Shown: in pieces, positions 1-9,592 of the stretch
How positions within the stretch are numbered: the first letter of the stretch is position 1
Layout of the letters: each line of letters begins with the position of its first letter
IMG/VR virus record: IMGVR_UViG_3300046804_006495
Span: 1 to 33,501 of that record
Reading direction: 5' to 3' (one strand)
Source of the DNA: a virus
DNA length: 33,501 bases
Program-made: the position numbers and the translations under genes
Notes under the pieces: generated by a model
Database searches by the model: none
What the model saw: the letters and a program-made list of their open reading frames with translations, nothing else
What the model was told of the DNA's origin: nothing

Positions 1-2393
1 TACTCGGTGCCATCTCCAGAAGAATTAAATGTTCCTCTTGTATGCGTTAACCTTACGGTTACGCTTGTTGCTGCATTAGCTGAATTACTTGATGCATAGA
101 ACAAACCGTTTGCTGCATCAACACCAGTACGACCTGGCTGTATTACTGTCTCGTCGTCAACAAAGTAAACAGTGTTGTTTTTGTTAGTAACAACTAACCG
201 CAGCGTTTGATCAAAGTATGTATCTTGGCCAGAAACCGCATTGGCTACGACGGATACTGTGTTACCAGCATTCCTAATAACGTTTACGCTTTCCGACGTG
301 ATTACGGCTATTCCAGTTGCTGTCTCGCCAATTAGATTGTGGCCCGACTGTGTTGCTCCCTTCGCAAGAGTAACAGGATAACCCGTTGTATTGCTTAGCT
401 TTATTGCAGTTGTATTTGAAAAACGGACATAGTAATAAGAACCAGAAGTCAATCCACTAACTGCAGTATTGCCTGTATTAGCAACATATAATAGCTTATC
501 ACCAACCTGGAATTTGTTACTTGCTACTGTAATATAATCATCATCACGGGACTTATTTGTTAACGTATGACCTTCTTCACTTGAGCCTGCAGTAAGATCA
601 ATGTTTGCCCCACTAGCTGTGTTGGCAAGACATAGCGTTGTGCTGTTTGCATAAACAACATAATAATTTTCTGTATTAGTCAATCCTGTAACAGCGGTAT
701 TGCCAGCACTTACTGTGTAAGTAACAATATCTCCGTTGACGAACGGATTACTCGAGATCGTAATATAATCTCCAGTATTGCTGACTGCTGTCAACGCATT
801 AAATGTTTTAACAGTAACAGGATTTACATCAGTATTAGCGTTAAATGTAAATGTAGGTGCTGATATTGTTACATCAGGAACAGTGAGATAGCCACTTCCG
901 TTTGCTGTTATGTTGAGGTTGGAAATTCTACCGGTAGTGTTTGCTTGGGCATTTGCTGTAGCCCCACTTCCAGTATTTCCTGCAACTGTCACGGTTGTGT
1001 TAGCAAAATAACCAGATCCTGGATATGTTATTACTAATTGGCCAACTGTACCAGAAGTTCCAACTTCAAATATCCCGTCTACACCAGTAACTGTGATTGT
1101 GTTATTTGTGGAATCGATGTCAGTTATTGTGCCTGTTGCATTTGTGTCAGATTGAGTTACTTCTTGACCAACAGAAAAATCAGATACTTCATGTTCAGGA
1201 GCAATCGTAAGCAGGACGCTTCTATATTGTGGATTTTTCAAGAGTCCAAGAATTCTAAAATCGTTGCTATCTACAATCTTTCCTCCAGAGCTGTTGCTGG
1301 AAAGAGTTGAAGAAATTCCTACCCAATGGGCTCCAAGTTCTTCTGCTTGGTTTTTTCCGTGTCCGCCAGAAGGAGGAAGGACGGCTCTCAATACAGGAGC
1401 AGCTGGCGTATTAGATGATACGGTTCCCTCTACCTCAACGGACGCATAATCATAGCCTGCTCCTCTGCTTGTAACTAAAACGCTTTCAATAGTTTTTGTT
1501 GAGGAGTTTACAACTGCCCGAGCTTGGGCTCCAAGACCGTTACCAGCAATCACAACGTTAGGAACAACGTTATATGTTGTGCTTGTGTTTGATGAATTGG
1601 CAAATGCTGATTCGAGAAGAGCGCGCCTTGTTACACCATCATAATCAACAATCTTTCTTTGATTTCCACCGTTAGCCCCATCCACAATATACAAAACTGA
1701 GCCAGTGTAAATGTCGTTGGTTGCACTTGCATTTGCAGATAATGTGTAAATTAATGTATTGCCACCCACCTCGACATCTTGGAATGTTCCCTCATGGGTT
1801 CCGATGTAACGACGTTCCCCTGATGTGACGACATCAATAACCTCTATCGCTCCTGAGACTGCATTGCTTTCGACGCTTGCATTTTCTACAAACGGAAAAT
1901 ACTCTTGAGTAGCGAACTTTGTTACAGTAGCTGCAGTTACGGAATACATATATTTCCACTGATATCCGTCTGCCGTAATGTAAGATTCGTCGGTAGGATC
2001 TTCGATTACTGGTTCTACTGTTGAATTTGCACCATCGTTATTATTGAGACACTTGAATACAGCGTTATTGCTATTAATTACAAAATATTGTTTTGTTGAG
2101 AGTAGATCGTCTTCATTATCGTAGCGAGCATAGACCGTATTAGCAGTCCAGTCATAGCGCTTGATCATTAAACAAATATCACTCGTAGATAACCTCTTTC
2201 CAAACAACATATTATCGTATACATCATAAACGGTATCACGAGCATTGTCGTACAGTGTTGGAACGTTATTATCGTTTGCGAATGGCTGACTTCTTCCGGC
2301 AAAGAGATAGTAAGTTGATGTATTTGATTCTGAAACAGAATCAACAAAATGTTTTGCTGAAGAGTGTCTAAATTTGTTTGTAACTAGTTTCAT
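1..2393 (-). CDS. 8: gp8-like baseplate wedge protein, extended, truncated by window edge
   Basis: The minus-strand frame starts at ATG 2393 and stays open to base 1, giving 797 codons, so the C-terminus lies outside the window. The first ~150 residues match the T4 gp8 pattern: TNKFR, then a FAGRSQPF segment (T4 TFGRSEPW), then KRYDW (T4 PRRDW) and DGYQWKYMYS. T4 gp8 is a baseplate wedge subunit of 334 aa that dimerises between gp6, gp7 and gp10. This protein is at least 2.4 times longer. The added C-terminal part is Asn/Thr/Gly-rich with GSGY-type motifs and two ~75-residue modules also found in the neighbouring gp7. Its ATG overlaps the gp7 stop by one base (TAATG), so translation is probably coupled. 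The N-terminal family call is firm; the role of the extension is unknown. Confidence 0.85.
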   Translation of the reverse strand, partial: MKLVTNKFRHSSAKHFVDSVSESNTSTYYLFAGRSQPFANDNNVPTLYDNARDTVYDVYDNMLFGKRLSTSDICLMIKRYDWTANTVYARYDNEDDLLSTKQYFVINSNNAVFKCLNNNDGANSTVEPVIEDPTDESYITADGYQWKYMYSVTAATVTKFATQEYFPFVENASVESNAVSGAIEVIDVVTSGERRYIGTHEGTFQDVEVGGNTLIYTLSANASATNDIYTGSVLYIVDGANGGNQRKIVDYDGVTRRALLESAFANSSNTSTTYNVVPNVVIAGNGLGAQARAVVNSSTKTIESVLVTSRGAGYDYASVEVEGTVSSNTPAAPVLRAVLPPSGGHGKNQAEELGAHWVGISSTLSSNSSGGKIVDSNDFRILGLLKNPQYRSVLLTIAPEHEVSDFSVGQEVTQSDTNATGTITDIDSTNNTITVTGVDGIFEVGTSGTVGQLVITYPGSGYFANTTVTVAGNTGSGATANAQANTTGRISNLNITANGSGYLTVPDVTISAPTFTFNANTDVNPVTVKTFNALTAVSNTGDYITISSNPFVNGDIVTYTVSAGNTAVTGLTNTENYYVVYANSTTLCLANTASGANIDLTAGSSEEGHTLTNKSRDDDYITVASNKFQVGDKLLYVANTGNTAVSGLTSGSYYYVRFSNTTAIKLSNTTGYPVTLAKGATQSGHNLIGETATGIAVITSESVNVIRNAGNTVSVVANAVSGQDTYFDQTLRLVVTNKNNTVYFVDDETVIQPGRTGVDAANGLFYASSNSANAATSVTVRLTHTRGTFNSSGDGTE
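328..552 (-). repeat. ~75-residue baseplate module, copy in gp8 (second)
   Basis: The encoded pattern is DDYITVASNKFQVGD, then GNTAVSGLTSGSYYYV, then TAIKLSNT and a closing GHNL. The same order of motifs occurs at 560-785, 2405-2640 and 4375-4595. Boundaries were judged by eye. Confidence 0.75.
560..785 (-). repeat. ~75-residue baseplate module, copy in gp8 (first)
   Basis: The encoded pattern is GDYITISSNPFVNGD, then GNTAVTGLTNTENYYVV, then TTLCLANT and a closing GHTL. It directly precedes the second gp8 copy in reading direction, so the two are in tandem. Confidence 0.75.
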
Positions 2394-5300
2394 TACTCAA
2401 ACCTTATAATAGAATGTCCAGTTTCGTTTCCACTAACAGACAAATTAACGTTACTTGTTGAGTTAGCCAGCTTAACTCCACTAGTATTTGCTAAAACAAC
2501 CGTATAAACGTAATTGTTTACTAATCCTATATCTGCTGTGTTTCCAGTCTCTCTCACATACACGCACGAATCATTATTTGCAAAAATTAGTGTAGCGTTA
2601 GCGTGTTGATTGTTTCCTATGTTAATAAAATCAAGTGCCGCATCTACACTTGTACTATTTGAATAGAAATATCGTTTTATAGCAACTGCTGTTTGGGAAA
2701 CGTTAGCTTGCTGTTTAGTGTCAGCTATAACTTTAATAACGTTACCAAAATACTTCGTTCCTGCAACATGCAACACTTCTTTTAGCACCGAAGAGTACTT
2801 ATCCAGGGAAAGACCAGTCCTTACTTCATACGAAAATTCTTGGTAGTAATTACTATCATGAATATATTTATCAGAGTTTAAAAACCCTTGAGTATTCTTG
2901 AAGAATCCAGTTCCCGTTCCCTGTCTTTCAACATTTACTCGCCCGACCGCAATAGCCCTATCATCTCCTGCTGGTTGTATTGTTACTAACTCATCTTGTT
3001 GATATCCTAAACCAGAATCTATTACATCGGCAGCAACAATTGTTCCGTTTGCCAGGCTTGTATTGGCAATAATGTCTGCATTTAGTCCAATAGGTAGGGC
3101 ACTAGTGACAATAGCAAACGAATTGACTACGGCAGCTGCTTCTGTTGTAAAACCAGCAATTGATACACCAGATGTAATTGGAAGGTTAAACTTTAGCCTC
3201 TTCATGTTCATTGTACCAAAACCGGTGCCTGAATCATAGCTAAACGTTTTTACTTCACCAATAATGCTTGTATTTGTTGTGCGCGTTATTGTACCAAAAG
3301 TTGCTGGGCTTGAACCAAGTGAAGAATCAATAGTTGCGTTTGCATCAGATGTGTATCCAAATCCACCAGCTACGACGTTTACAGATGATATTGTTCCATT
3401 AGCGTGGGTAATAACTTTAGCGTATGCTCCAACACCAGGAGAGTTAGCAAACGTAACAGGATCATTATTTGTAAATCCAGATCCTCCACTTGAAACAGCA
3501 ACTGCAGTTATTGCTCCAGAACTTATTGTTAGCTTTTCTCCAACACTAAACGGCTTGGAAATTGATTGGAGATTTAACACCAGGTCTTTTTTTCCATAGC
3601 CAGCAGTTCTTGGCTCATACACAAGAACAAACGGTGTTATGTTATAATCTTCTCCACGATTAATTTCTGAAAGAACAGCAATCGATCCAATATTAATTGT
3701 CGATCCACTTAAACACTTATCAATAACTGTATTGAGATCGCCTGCTTGAAACTTCGGAAAATCGTATTGTGCAGCATTAAGCTGTAGCGTCAGGTAAGGA
3801 GTGTTGACAGCATTGTTGCCACCAATTAAATCTGTTCGTACATATACTCTGTCGATCGTTTGGACTTCACCAATAGCAAAATTTCCGGCACTACCAAGAT
3901 ATTTTCTTCCCAGCTGGGTTACGGTGTTTGATGTTAAACCAACAACAAAATTGTTCTGCACTCCTGTGTTTGCATAATAATAAACAAACGTTCCGTTTCC
4001 TGTTATTGAATGAACTCCAAGATATGTCGTATTAACCCCAGTAATATAACCATATACTGTAAGATTCGTATTTGTCCATGTGTTGGCGAATGTATTGCCG
4101 CTAGTTGAGTTTGTTCCACGAAGACTTACAACGCTGGCATTACCGTTAAATGCATTACTATCAGAGATTAGTATTAAATTGTTACTTGTGGCAGATACAA
4201 TATATCCGTTTGCAATATCATGCGTTGCATTACCACCAACAACAAGCGTCCCGTTTGCTGGCGTACCGGCCCCCCACAAATTACCAACTGTTACGTAATA
4301 TTGACTTTTGTATTGAGCTACTTGTTCTCTTACTTTGAATTCACCAAGATTTCTATTTGTTGGACCAACCAGATAATGCGTTTCGCTACTACCTGAAGAA
4401 GTCAAATCTCTAGCTGTTCCGTTTGCAGTATTGGCGAGTTTAACTCCTGTAGCGTTTGCATTAACAACATAATAGACGGTATTGTTAGAAAGGCCAGAAA
4501 TAGCTGTATTGGATCTTGTGGTGAAATAACGAACTGTGTCACCGTTGACAAATTGGTTGTTAGCAATTGTAATAAAATCAGATGTATTAGCGACGTCTGT
4601 ACTAGCATCAAACGTTTTAGTTACACGATTAGTCGTGTTCGATATACCAAACATGTTGTTGGCGATGTAAACAGAAGAACCAGCTTCAAGGATAGTACCA
4701 GACCCATCTCTTACGCGTTTAACGTAACCGAACCCACTTTCATCAATTGTAAATGTTAACTGTCCTGTTGCATATCCTATTTCTGCAATACGAGCTTTAC
4801 CATGCCTACCGCGTAGGTCAGAAATTAAAGATACTTCTTCACCAACAACAAAATCGCTGCCTTCATTAACAATTTCAAGCGAATTTAAAGATCCTAAAAC
4901 AGTCGGATTACCTTCTACAGTTCCATTTGCTGTAATAGTTTCTCCAGGCGAAAAACTTCCTCTAATATTTGAAAGAAACACTTGGTCAATTGGAAATCCG
5001 TTATAATAGCGACGAGCAACTAAATCAACGAATGCTTTTGCTCCTGAAGAAACACCAACAATCTCCAACCCCTCAAATGTGAAGGATCTGTCGTTTGCTG
5101 TTAACTCAAGATATTGAGGCTTAACATAAACACCATCAGAAGGCTTAATTACATCGTCCCCAGGATGATAGATCGTGGCTTCTTCACCGTACAACAGACG
5201 CATAACAAGCTTGATTGCTGCTTCTGATCCTTTAGATCTATAGATATCAAGCGATTTCTTTACAATTGATTTTGTATTTGCAAATGATGTTAGGGGAAAG

Positions 5301-5524
5301 TCGACAAGATATTTGTTTTTAAAGTGTACAAGAAACTCGTCGATTGTCTTATCAATATCACGATAATCAATTAATTTTCTTGCAAGATAGTTAATATTGT
5401 CAGATTGCTCTAACCACTCATAGTATGCTTTTACAAACGCAACAAATTGTGCACCCTCGTCTCTGTAAAACGCAGGAAACTGTGTTTCAATTAATGAGGA
5501 AACCTTATCTGGCAAATTACTCAT
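2393..5524 (-). CDS. 7: gp7-like baseplate wedge protein
   Basis: This is a 1043-aa protein, close in length to T4 gp7 (1032 aa), which joins wedge to hub. The recognisable region here is at the N-terminus (about residues 1-125): an FPAFYRDEG / YYEWLEQ segment, then YRSKGSEAAIKLVMRLLYGE. It resembles the C-terminal third of T4 gp7 (SDSNFEAFCEAYIQYL-like, then YSTKGIEASYKFLFKVLY). The T4 N-terminal beta-propeller-like region is therefore missing, and the mass is replaced by long Gly/Asn/Thr beta repeats with GGSGF/GGFGY motifs and two copies of the module shared with gp8. The ATG touches the gp6 stop region (5524) and the stop overlaps the gp8 start. Assignment rests on the helical segment plus gene order gp25-gp6-gp7-gp8 as in T4. 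Confidence 0.75.
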   Translation of the reverse strand: MSNLPDKVSSLIETQFPAFYRDEGAQFVAFVKAYYEWLEQSDNINYLARKLIDYRDIDKTIDEFLVHFKNKYLVDFPLTSFANTKSIVKKSLDIYRSKGSEAAIKLVMRLLYGEEATIYHPGDDVIKPSDGVYVKPQYLELTANDRSFTFEGLEIVGVSSGAKAFVDLVARRYYNGFPIDQVFLSNIRGSFSPGETITANGTVEGNPTVLGSLNSLEIVNEGSDFVVGEEVSLISDLRGRHGKARIAEIGYATGQLTFTIDESGFGYVKRVRDGSGTILEAGSSVYIANNMFGISNTTNRVTKTFDASTDVANTSDFITIANNQFVNGDTVRYFTTRSNTAISGLSNNTVYYVVNANATGVKLANTANGTARDLTSSGSSETHYLVGPTNRNLGEFKVREQVAQYKSQYYVTVGNLWGAGTPANGTLVVGGNATHDIANGYIVSATSNNLILISDSNAFNGNASVVSLRGTNSTSGNTFANTWTNTNLTVYGYITGVNTTYLGVHSITGNGTFVYYYANTGVQNNFVVGLTSNTVTQLGRKYLGSAGNFAIGEVQTIDRVYVRTDLIGGNNAVNTPYLTLQLNAAQYDFPKFQAGDLNTVIDKCLSGSTINIGSIAVLSEINRGEDYNITPFVLVYEPRTAGYGKKDLVLNLQSISKPFSVGEKLTISSGAITAVAVSSGGSGFTNNDPVTFANSPGVGAYAKVITHANGTISSVNVVAGGFGYTSDANATIDSSLGSSPATFGTITRTTNTSIIGEVKTFSYDSGTGFGTMNMKRLKFNLPITSGVSIAGFTTEAAAVVNSFAIVTSALPIGLNADIIANTSLANGTIVAADVIDSGLGYQQDELVTIQPAGDDRAIAVGRVNVERQGTGTGFFKNTQGFLNSDKYIHDSNYYQEFSYEVRTGLSLDKYSSVLKEVLHVAGTKYFGNVIKVIADTKQQANVSQTAVAIKRYFYSNSTSVDAALDFINIGNNQHANATLIFANNDSCVYVRETGNTADIGLVNNYVYTVVLANTSGVKLANSTSNVNLSVSGNETGHSIIRFE
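2405..2640 (-). repeat. ~75-residue baseplate module, C-terminal copy in gp7
   Basis: The encoded pattern is LDFINIGNNQHAN, then GNTADIGLVNNYVYTVV, then SGVKLANS and GHSI. It forms the extreme C-terminus of gp7 and is the most diverged copy. Confidence 0.65.
4375..4595 (-). repeat. ~75-residue baseplate module, central copy in gp7
   Basis: The encoded pattern is SDFITIANNQFVNGD, then NTAISGLSNNTVYYVV, then TGVKLANT and THYL. It is close in sequence to the gp8 copies, which suggests exchange between the two adjacent genes. Confidence 0.75.
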
Positions 5525-7317
5525 TATGCGTAAATACCTCTTACAGAAACATGAATATCTGATTCGCGTGTTTGTAGTATTTCATTAAGAGTGACAGTAA
5601 CATCTTTATTTTCTGGCGTTGCATTAAACGCTATACCTTCACCACTATAGCTTGCTATTCTTAAACTGTCTATAGCAACTACTCCTGTATTGTAGTTTAC
5701 CGAACCAACAGGGAACGTTTTGTCTCCTAAAACAGCATTTAATATGCCTGTGCCGTCGTCTTGGAGGTAAACGTTTCTATAAAGAGTGTTCTGATAGAAC
5801 ATTGTAAAGCTGTCACTAATTACACTGGTTATTGGGTTCGCAAAAGAAAGAGTGGTGTTAAGATTTTCCCGTATAACCATTTGCTCTGGTGTTGGTACAA
5901 GATATCTAATTAACTTAATGGTAGTATCGTTGCTGATAATTCCATCATACGTGTTATCGATAGACGTTGTTAGCTTCGAGAAACGAAGAGTAACATCAAA
6001 ATCGTTAATGTTTGTATTGCAGAACGATTGAACAGTCGTCTTTACAGCTGCCTTAATATCCCCTTCAGCTGCAGTCGATGTATTGATATTATAGACGACG
6101 TTTGATGTAATGTCACAATAGATGAAAGAAGGATTAATAAAGATTGGATCAATTGTTAATGGCATCTTCTCTTTAAGATATTTTTTATACTTCTCAGCAA
6201 GAGTTGGAGGTATGCCATCAGCATTAAACACATCAATCGCTATCATTACCTTGCCATATTGGGGTGGATTGTTTTCCTCCCCACCATACGCATGGACGGA
6301 ATCAATTTCAGGAAAGTTTGCTCTTAATAGTGTTTCATAATCACTTCTTGTAACAGCACGCTCTTGAGTCTGGAAATAACGAGGCGCATTAAAACGAATT
6401 GAGTCAAGTGTCTCAGCAGCTGCTCCAGATTGAGCGGCCTCTACAACAGTAACTGCTACTTGGTCACCCGTGTAGGAACCTGCTGTTCCAACAATAGCAG
6501 CATCGAGTCGAAAATTGTCGGCGCCGTTAGGAAATTCTCCTACAGCAACTCTATACTCGCAAGAGACGATCGCACCATTTTTAGGTTTTTTACCAGTAAC
6601 ATTATTACCAAACACAATTTCATATTGATTGTTTTCAGCACCTTGAACAAAAAATACTTTGTCTGTTGATGTAACATTAAAGAAAGATGATGAAAGAGTG
6701 TAAGATTGAAGCTGCGTATCTCCATCCTCAAGTACGGATACACGAATACTAGAAGTGTCAACATTAGGATTTGAAAGAACAAATCGCTGCGTGGGGTTTG
6801 ATTCATCAACAACAAAGCTATCGGCAACAACAAACCCCTCATATACTTCTACTGTATTACTAAAAAACTCGTTGAGTTGCGTGTTAGAGGTGTTTAACCG
6901 TCTATCCATTACAATTGTTTGATCGGTTGTAAAAATATACGTGTTAGAACCAACCGTGGAGGTAAATGACGCTCCTCTAGGAATTGTTAATGAATCCTCA
7001 TAAACAGTAGGTGTCACCACTATTTTTAATGTGGCAACCGAACTAATTGTAGAACGAGGAGTATAGTTAAGTTCTTTTGCATGACTTACAACACTATCAC
7101 GTAGTAACGCAGTATCCATAAACATCTCGTTACCGATCATGTTTAGGTAAAAGCCGTTGTGATATGTATTATAGGCTAAAATATCTAAAAGAACATTAAT
7201 ATTTGACGCTTCAAAATCGATATCTTGAAACAACGCATTGTTTCTTAAATATTCTTTTAGGTTTGTTTTATACGTTGAGAAGTCTAACGTAACTAGGTTT
7301 GTTGAGGTATTCGCCAT
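5524..7317 (-). CDS. 6: gp6 baseplate wedge subunit
   Basis: This 597-aa protein is slightly shorter than T4 gp6 (660 aa), which forms the inner ring of the baseplate wedges and belongs to the baseplate J-like family. The N-terminus is typical: LDFSTYKTNLKEYLR, then DFEASNINVLLDILAYNT, then MIGNEMFMDTALLRDSV and AKELNYTPRS. A central beta region with the ERAVTRSDYETLL segment is the conserved J-like core. It follows gp25 with a one-base gap and abuts gp7, preserving T4 order. Nothing in it looks broken. Confidence 0.93.
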   Translation of the reverse strand: MANTSTNLVTLDFSTYKTNLKEYLRNNALFQDIDFEASNINVLLDILAYNTYHNGFYLNMIGNEMFMDTALLRDSVVSHAKELNYTPRSTISSVATLKIVVTPTVYEDSLTIPRGASFTSTVGSNTYIFTTDQTIVMDRRLNTSNTQLNEFFSNTVEVYEGFVVADSFVVDESNPTQRFVLSNPNVDTSSIRVSVLEDGDTQLQSYTLSSSFFNVTSTDKVFFVQGAENNQYEIVFGNNVTGKKPKNGAIVSCEYRVAVGEFPNGADNFRLDAAIVGTAGSYTGDQVAVTVVEAAQSGAAAETLDSIRFNAPRYFQTQERAVTRSDYETLLRANFPEIDSVHAYGGEENNPPQYGKVMIAIDVFNADGIPPTLAEKYKKYLKEKMPLTIDPIFINPSFIYCDITSNVVYNINTSTAAEGDIKAAVKTTVQSFCNTNINDFDVTLRFSKLTTSIDNTYDGIISNDTTIKLIRYLVPTPEQMVIRENLNTTLSFANPITSVISDSFTMFYQNTLYRNVYLQDDGTGILNAVLGDKTFPVGSVNYNTGVVAIDSLRIASYSGEGIAFNATPENKDVTVTLNEILQTRESDIHVSVRGIYA

Positions 7318-7318
7318 T

Positions 7319-7753
7319 TTATCTTATTCTTTCAATAACGGTCGAAAAAACGATGCGTTTTTGAAGCGTTGCTAGATTGTAAATTACTGTAATTACGATA
7401 GAGTTTTCATCAGGCGTTCCATCGACCTGAACAGAGTCAATCGAAACTCGAGGTTCAAATGCCGTTACTGCATCGCGGATTAACGTATTTAGCATGTCCA
7501 TGATAATAGGATTCATTGGCTCAAATAATAGTTTCCGTATATCTGTACCAAAATCCGCATTAAAAAATCGCTCTCCTTTTCCCGTAAGAAGGAGGTTCTT
7601 TAACGCTTCATTTACTGCATATTCGTTTACGTGTCTTGCTAAATCGTGTTTTTCAGGATGAATATTGAGATTTTTAAAGAAATCAGAATAAAGAACTTTC
7701 TCAGCTCGACGTTTAGCTTCCGTATTTTTATCGTATTGTTTAACTAACGCCAA
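7319..7753 (-). CDS. 25: gp25 baseplate wedge subunit (lysozyme-like fold family)
   Basis: This 144-aa protein belongs to the GPW/gp25 family (T4 gp25 is 132 aa). It is a wedge component that links to the sheath initiator region. The family signature GERFFNADFGTDIRKLLFEP is present around residues 59-78. The start codon is TTG at 7751-7753, chosen because an AGGAGG ribosome-binding site sits 6 bases upstream at the end of the PAAR gene and no ATG fits. The gp25-to-gp6 gap is one base. Confidence 0.92.
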   Translation of the reverse strand: MALVKQYDKNTEAKRRAEKVLYSDFFKNLNIHPEKHDLARHVNEYAVNEALKNLLLTGKGERFFNADFGTDIRKLLFEPMNPIIMDMLNTLIRDAVTAFEPRVSIDSVQVDGTPDENSIVITVIYNLATLQKRIVFSTVIERIR

Positions 7754-7754
7754 C

Positions 7755-8018
7755 TTATCCTCCTATAAAAACATTTGTTGATCCTGTAGCTTGGTGGCCA
7801 CAAGATGCTTTATGCCCTTTTCTACACACCGGTTTTCCATTGCAAAACACGTTGCCTGAACCTTGAACCATTTTTGCAGCGCTGTGATTAGATCGACCGT
7901 GGGATTCAACACGATCTCCCTTTCGAACTAAGCTTTTACCATTGACAAAAACGTTACCTGAGCCTTCAACAAGCTTTCCACCAGCACTATCTATCTGTTT
8001 TCTCGTAGCCCCCGACAT
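7755..8018 (-). CDS. PAAR-repeat spike tip protein
   Basis: This 87-aa protein is a compact PAAR protein. It shows three repeats of the form GSGNVFVNGK / GSGNVFCNGK / GSTNVFIGG, interspersed with RKGD, H and C residues (residues 39-74) that could bind the metal at the tip. PAAR proteins cap the needle formed by gp5 trimers in T4-type tails. The start is ATG 8016-8018, which overlaps the upstream stop as TAATG. An in-frame upstream extension to 8270 is open only because it runs through the preceding gene. The neighbouring spike gene fits this role. Confidence 0.9.
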   Translation of the reverse strand: MSGATRKQIDSAGGKLVEGSGNVFVNGKSLVRKGDRVESHGRSNHSAAKMVQGSGNVFCNGKPVCRKGHKASCGHQATGSTNVFIGG

Positions 8019-9586
8019 TAGGAATCCGCCCATGCGCCGGCGGTGGCACTGGTTTGGACAAATGTTTTTGTTTTGCCGGTTGCCGAATCTCGCCACAGAT
8101 CTCCAAACTTCGGGTTCAATGGAGGTGTTGCGGAAGTTGTGGAAGTCGGGACGTATTGAGTTGCTGCTGATACGGCTGCTGCCTCTGCAGTTGCGGCTTC
8201 TGCCGCAACTGTAGGATCTACATATCCACCATAATCCTGCCAATCGCAGGGACAACCATCTCCAAACCACTCGTTCATTGCTTTAACATGTTCTGAGACT
8301 TCTTTTATAAACTCGATAAGAGGTTCTTTTTCTCCAAACACTAGGTAATTTGTAAGTGGACATTTTGCTGGTCTAAAAGTTTGACCATCCCAAACGTCCG
8401 CCCACTCTAAGAAAGGAGTATGCTCATCCCCGACCATTGTTTCAGTCACAATTAAACCACTCGGCAATTGTATGTTTACTCCTCGAACATCCTCCAAGTT
8501 TCTCATAATTGAATATCTAAACTCTTCGCCAGAACTATAATTGCCAGCTGTTGTGTCTTCAACCCGAGTTATACCTGTTGGACAATAATCCCAAGAATAT
8601 CTTACTTCGTAATGATTTGCGTCAGGTCGTCGCCCACCACGAAATTTCCTATAATATGCTGGTACTTGAATTTTGTCTTCAAGTCCCCAATCGTGATATA
8701 CCTCATCGTAGCCGTACCATTCTCCTGTGCTTGGATTTATGTCATATCGACTAAATGGGGCGCGTCCCTCTGCCCATATAGCTGCCATTCTATCATATTC
8801 AAATCCAGAATATTGACCACTATAAGCATTTCTCATCATCCACATATAATAGAAACTATCTCCCCTACTTTGACCAAACGGCATTCCATGCGGTATAGGA
8901 TAATCTGCAAGTTCAGGAGGAGGGGGATTCCCTGACACTCTTTCATCTAGAGCATAAAATGCAAAACCAGGTAGCCCTCTATTTGAAAATCCCGTTAATG
9001 CTGTTAAAATATAGGATCTATCACCACCGTATGCGTTAAACAAAGACAACAGCCTGTTTACTGATGGAGCTGTTTCAAATTTTGTAAGCGACGGGTGAAC
9101 GAACGTGTTTGACAGAGGACGGGGCTTAAACGCTGCTCTTTCTTCGGCCGATATTTGAAAAAATGGAGAATTGTTTGCGATTGATTCATTGACGTATTGG
9201 TTTGACGCGTTCTGCATACGCTCATTGACCCACGTCCTACGTCCTTGAGGGTTGCCTATTCCTTCTGGCAAGGTATCTCCTCGACCACTGCCGTAATCCA
9301 AAAACTGCCATTTCCATAAATCACCAGGAATATTTAAATCGCGCGCTGGATTTATTCTACCAGTTGTTACAAGATCACGTATTGAATCAAACGGTTCTCC
9401 TAAACCATATAATCGAGACGGGTCATAGAAAGGAGTTCCTTCTTCTAGTTCATTAATCAATGCTTGTGTGAGACCTATACTTTTTAAAGTTTCGTGGTCT
9501 CCAATTTTCAAATAATCCCCGATGATTTGGGAAATTAAATATGGCTCAGCTGTATTGAAATTGAGGTGTTTCCATCCGTAAGACAT
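8018..9586 (-). CDS. Unknown virion protein between spike and PAAR tip
   Basis: I do not recognise this 522-aa protein. Residues 1-440 are rich in Tyr, Trp, Pro and Gly with no transmembrane segment, and look like a folded structural protein. It has segments such as YPIPHGMPFGQSRGDSFYYM and a Cys-containing GDGCPCDWQDYGGY near residue 445. An Ala/Glu helical linker (AEAATAEAAAVSAA) follows, then a C-terminal NPKFGDLWRDSATGKTKTFV module of a kind common at the ends of tail fibre and adhesin proteins. It has its own GGGAGG ribosome-binding site inside the end of the spike gene. Its place between gp5 and PAAR suggests a hub, tip or short-fibre component; that is inferred from position only. Confidence 0.6.
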   Translation of the reverse strand: MSYGWKHLNFNTAEPYLISQIIGDYLKIGDHETLKSIGLTQALINELEEGTPFYDPSRLYGLGEPFDSIRDLVTTGRINPARDLNIPGDLWKWQFLDYGSGRGDTLPEGIGNPQGRRTWVNERMQNASNQYVNESIANNSPFFQISAEERAAFKPRPLSNTFVHPSLTKFETAPSVNRLLSLFNAYGGDRSYILTALTGFSNRGLPGFAFYALDERVSGNPPPPELADYPIPHGMPFGQSRGDSFYYMWMMRNAYSGQYSGFEYDRMAAIWAEGRAPFSRYDINPSTGEWYGYDEVYHDWGLEDKIQVPAYYRKFRGGRRPDANHYEVRYSWDYCPTGITRVEDTTAGNYSSGEEFRYSIMRNLEDVRGVNIQLPSGLIVTETMVGDEHTPFLEWADVWDGQTFRPAKCPLTNYLVFGEKEPLIEFIKEVSEHVKAMNEWFGDGCPCDWQDYGGYVDPTVAAEAATAEAAAVSAATQYVPTSTTSATPPLNPKFGDLWRDSATGKTKTFVQTSATAGAWADS

Positions 9587-9592
9587 AATTAA

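Noticed and set aside
2865-2872. GATAAATA late-promoter match on the minus strand
   Set aside because: It is in the middle of gp7, far from any gene start; a single match is expected by chance in AT-rich DNA.
8019-8270. N-terminal extension of the PAAR protein
   Set aside because: It lies wholly inside the 522-aa gene in another frame; the PAAR homology starts at the ATG that overlaps that gene's stop.
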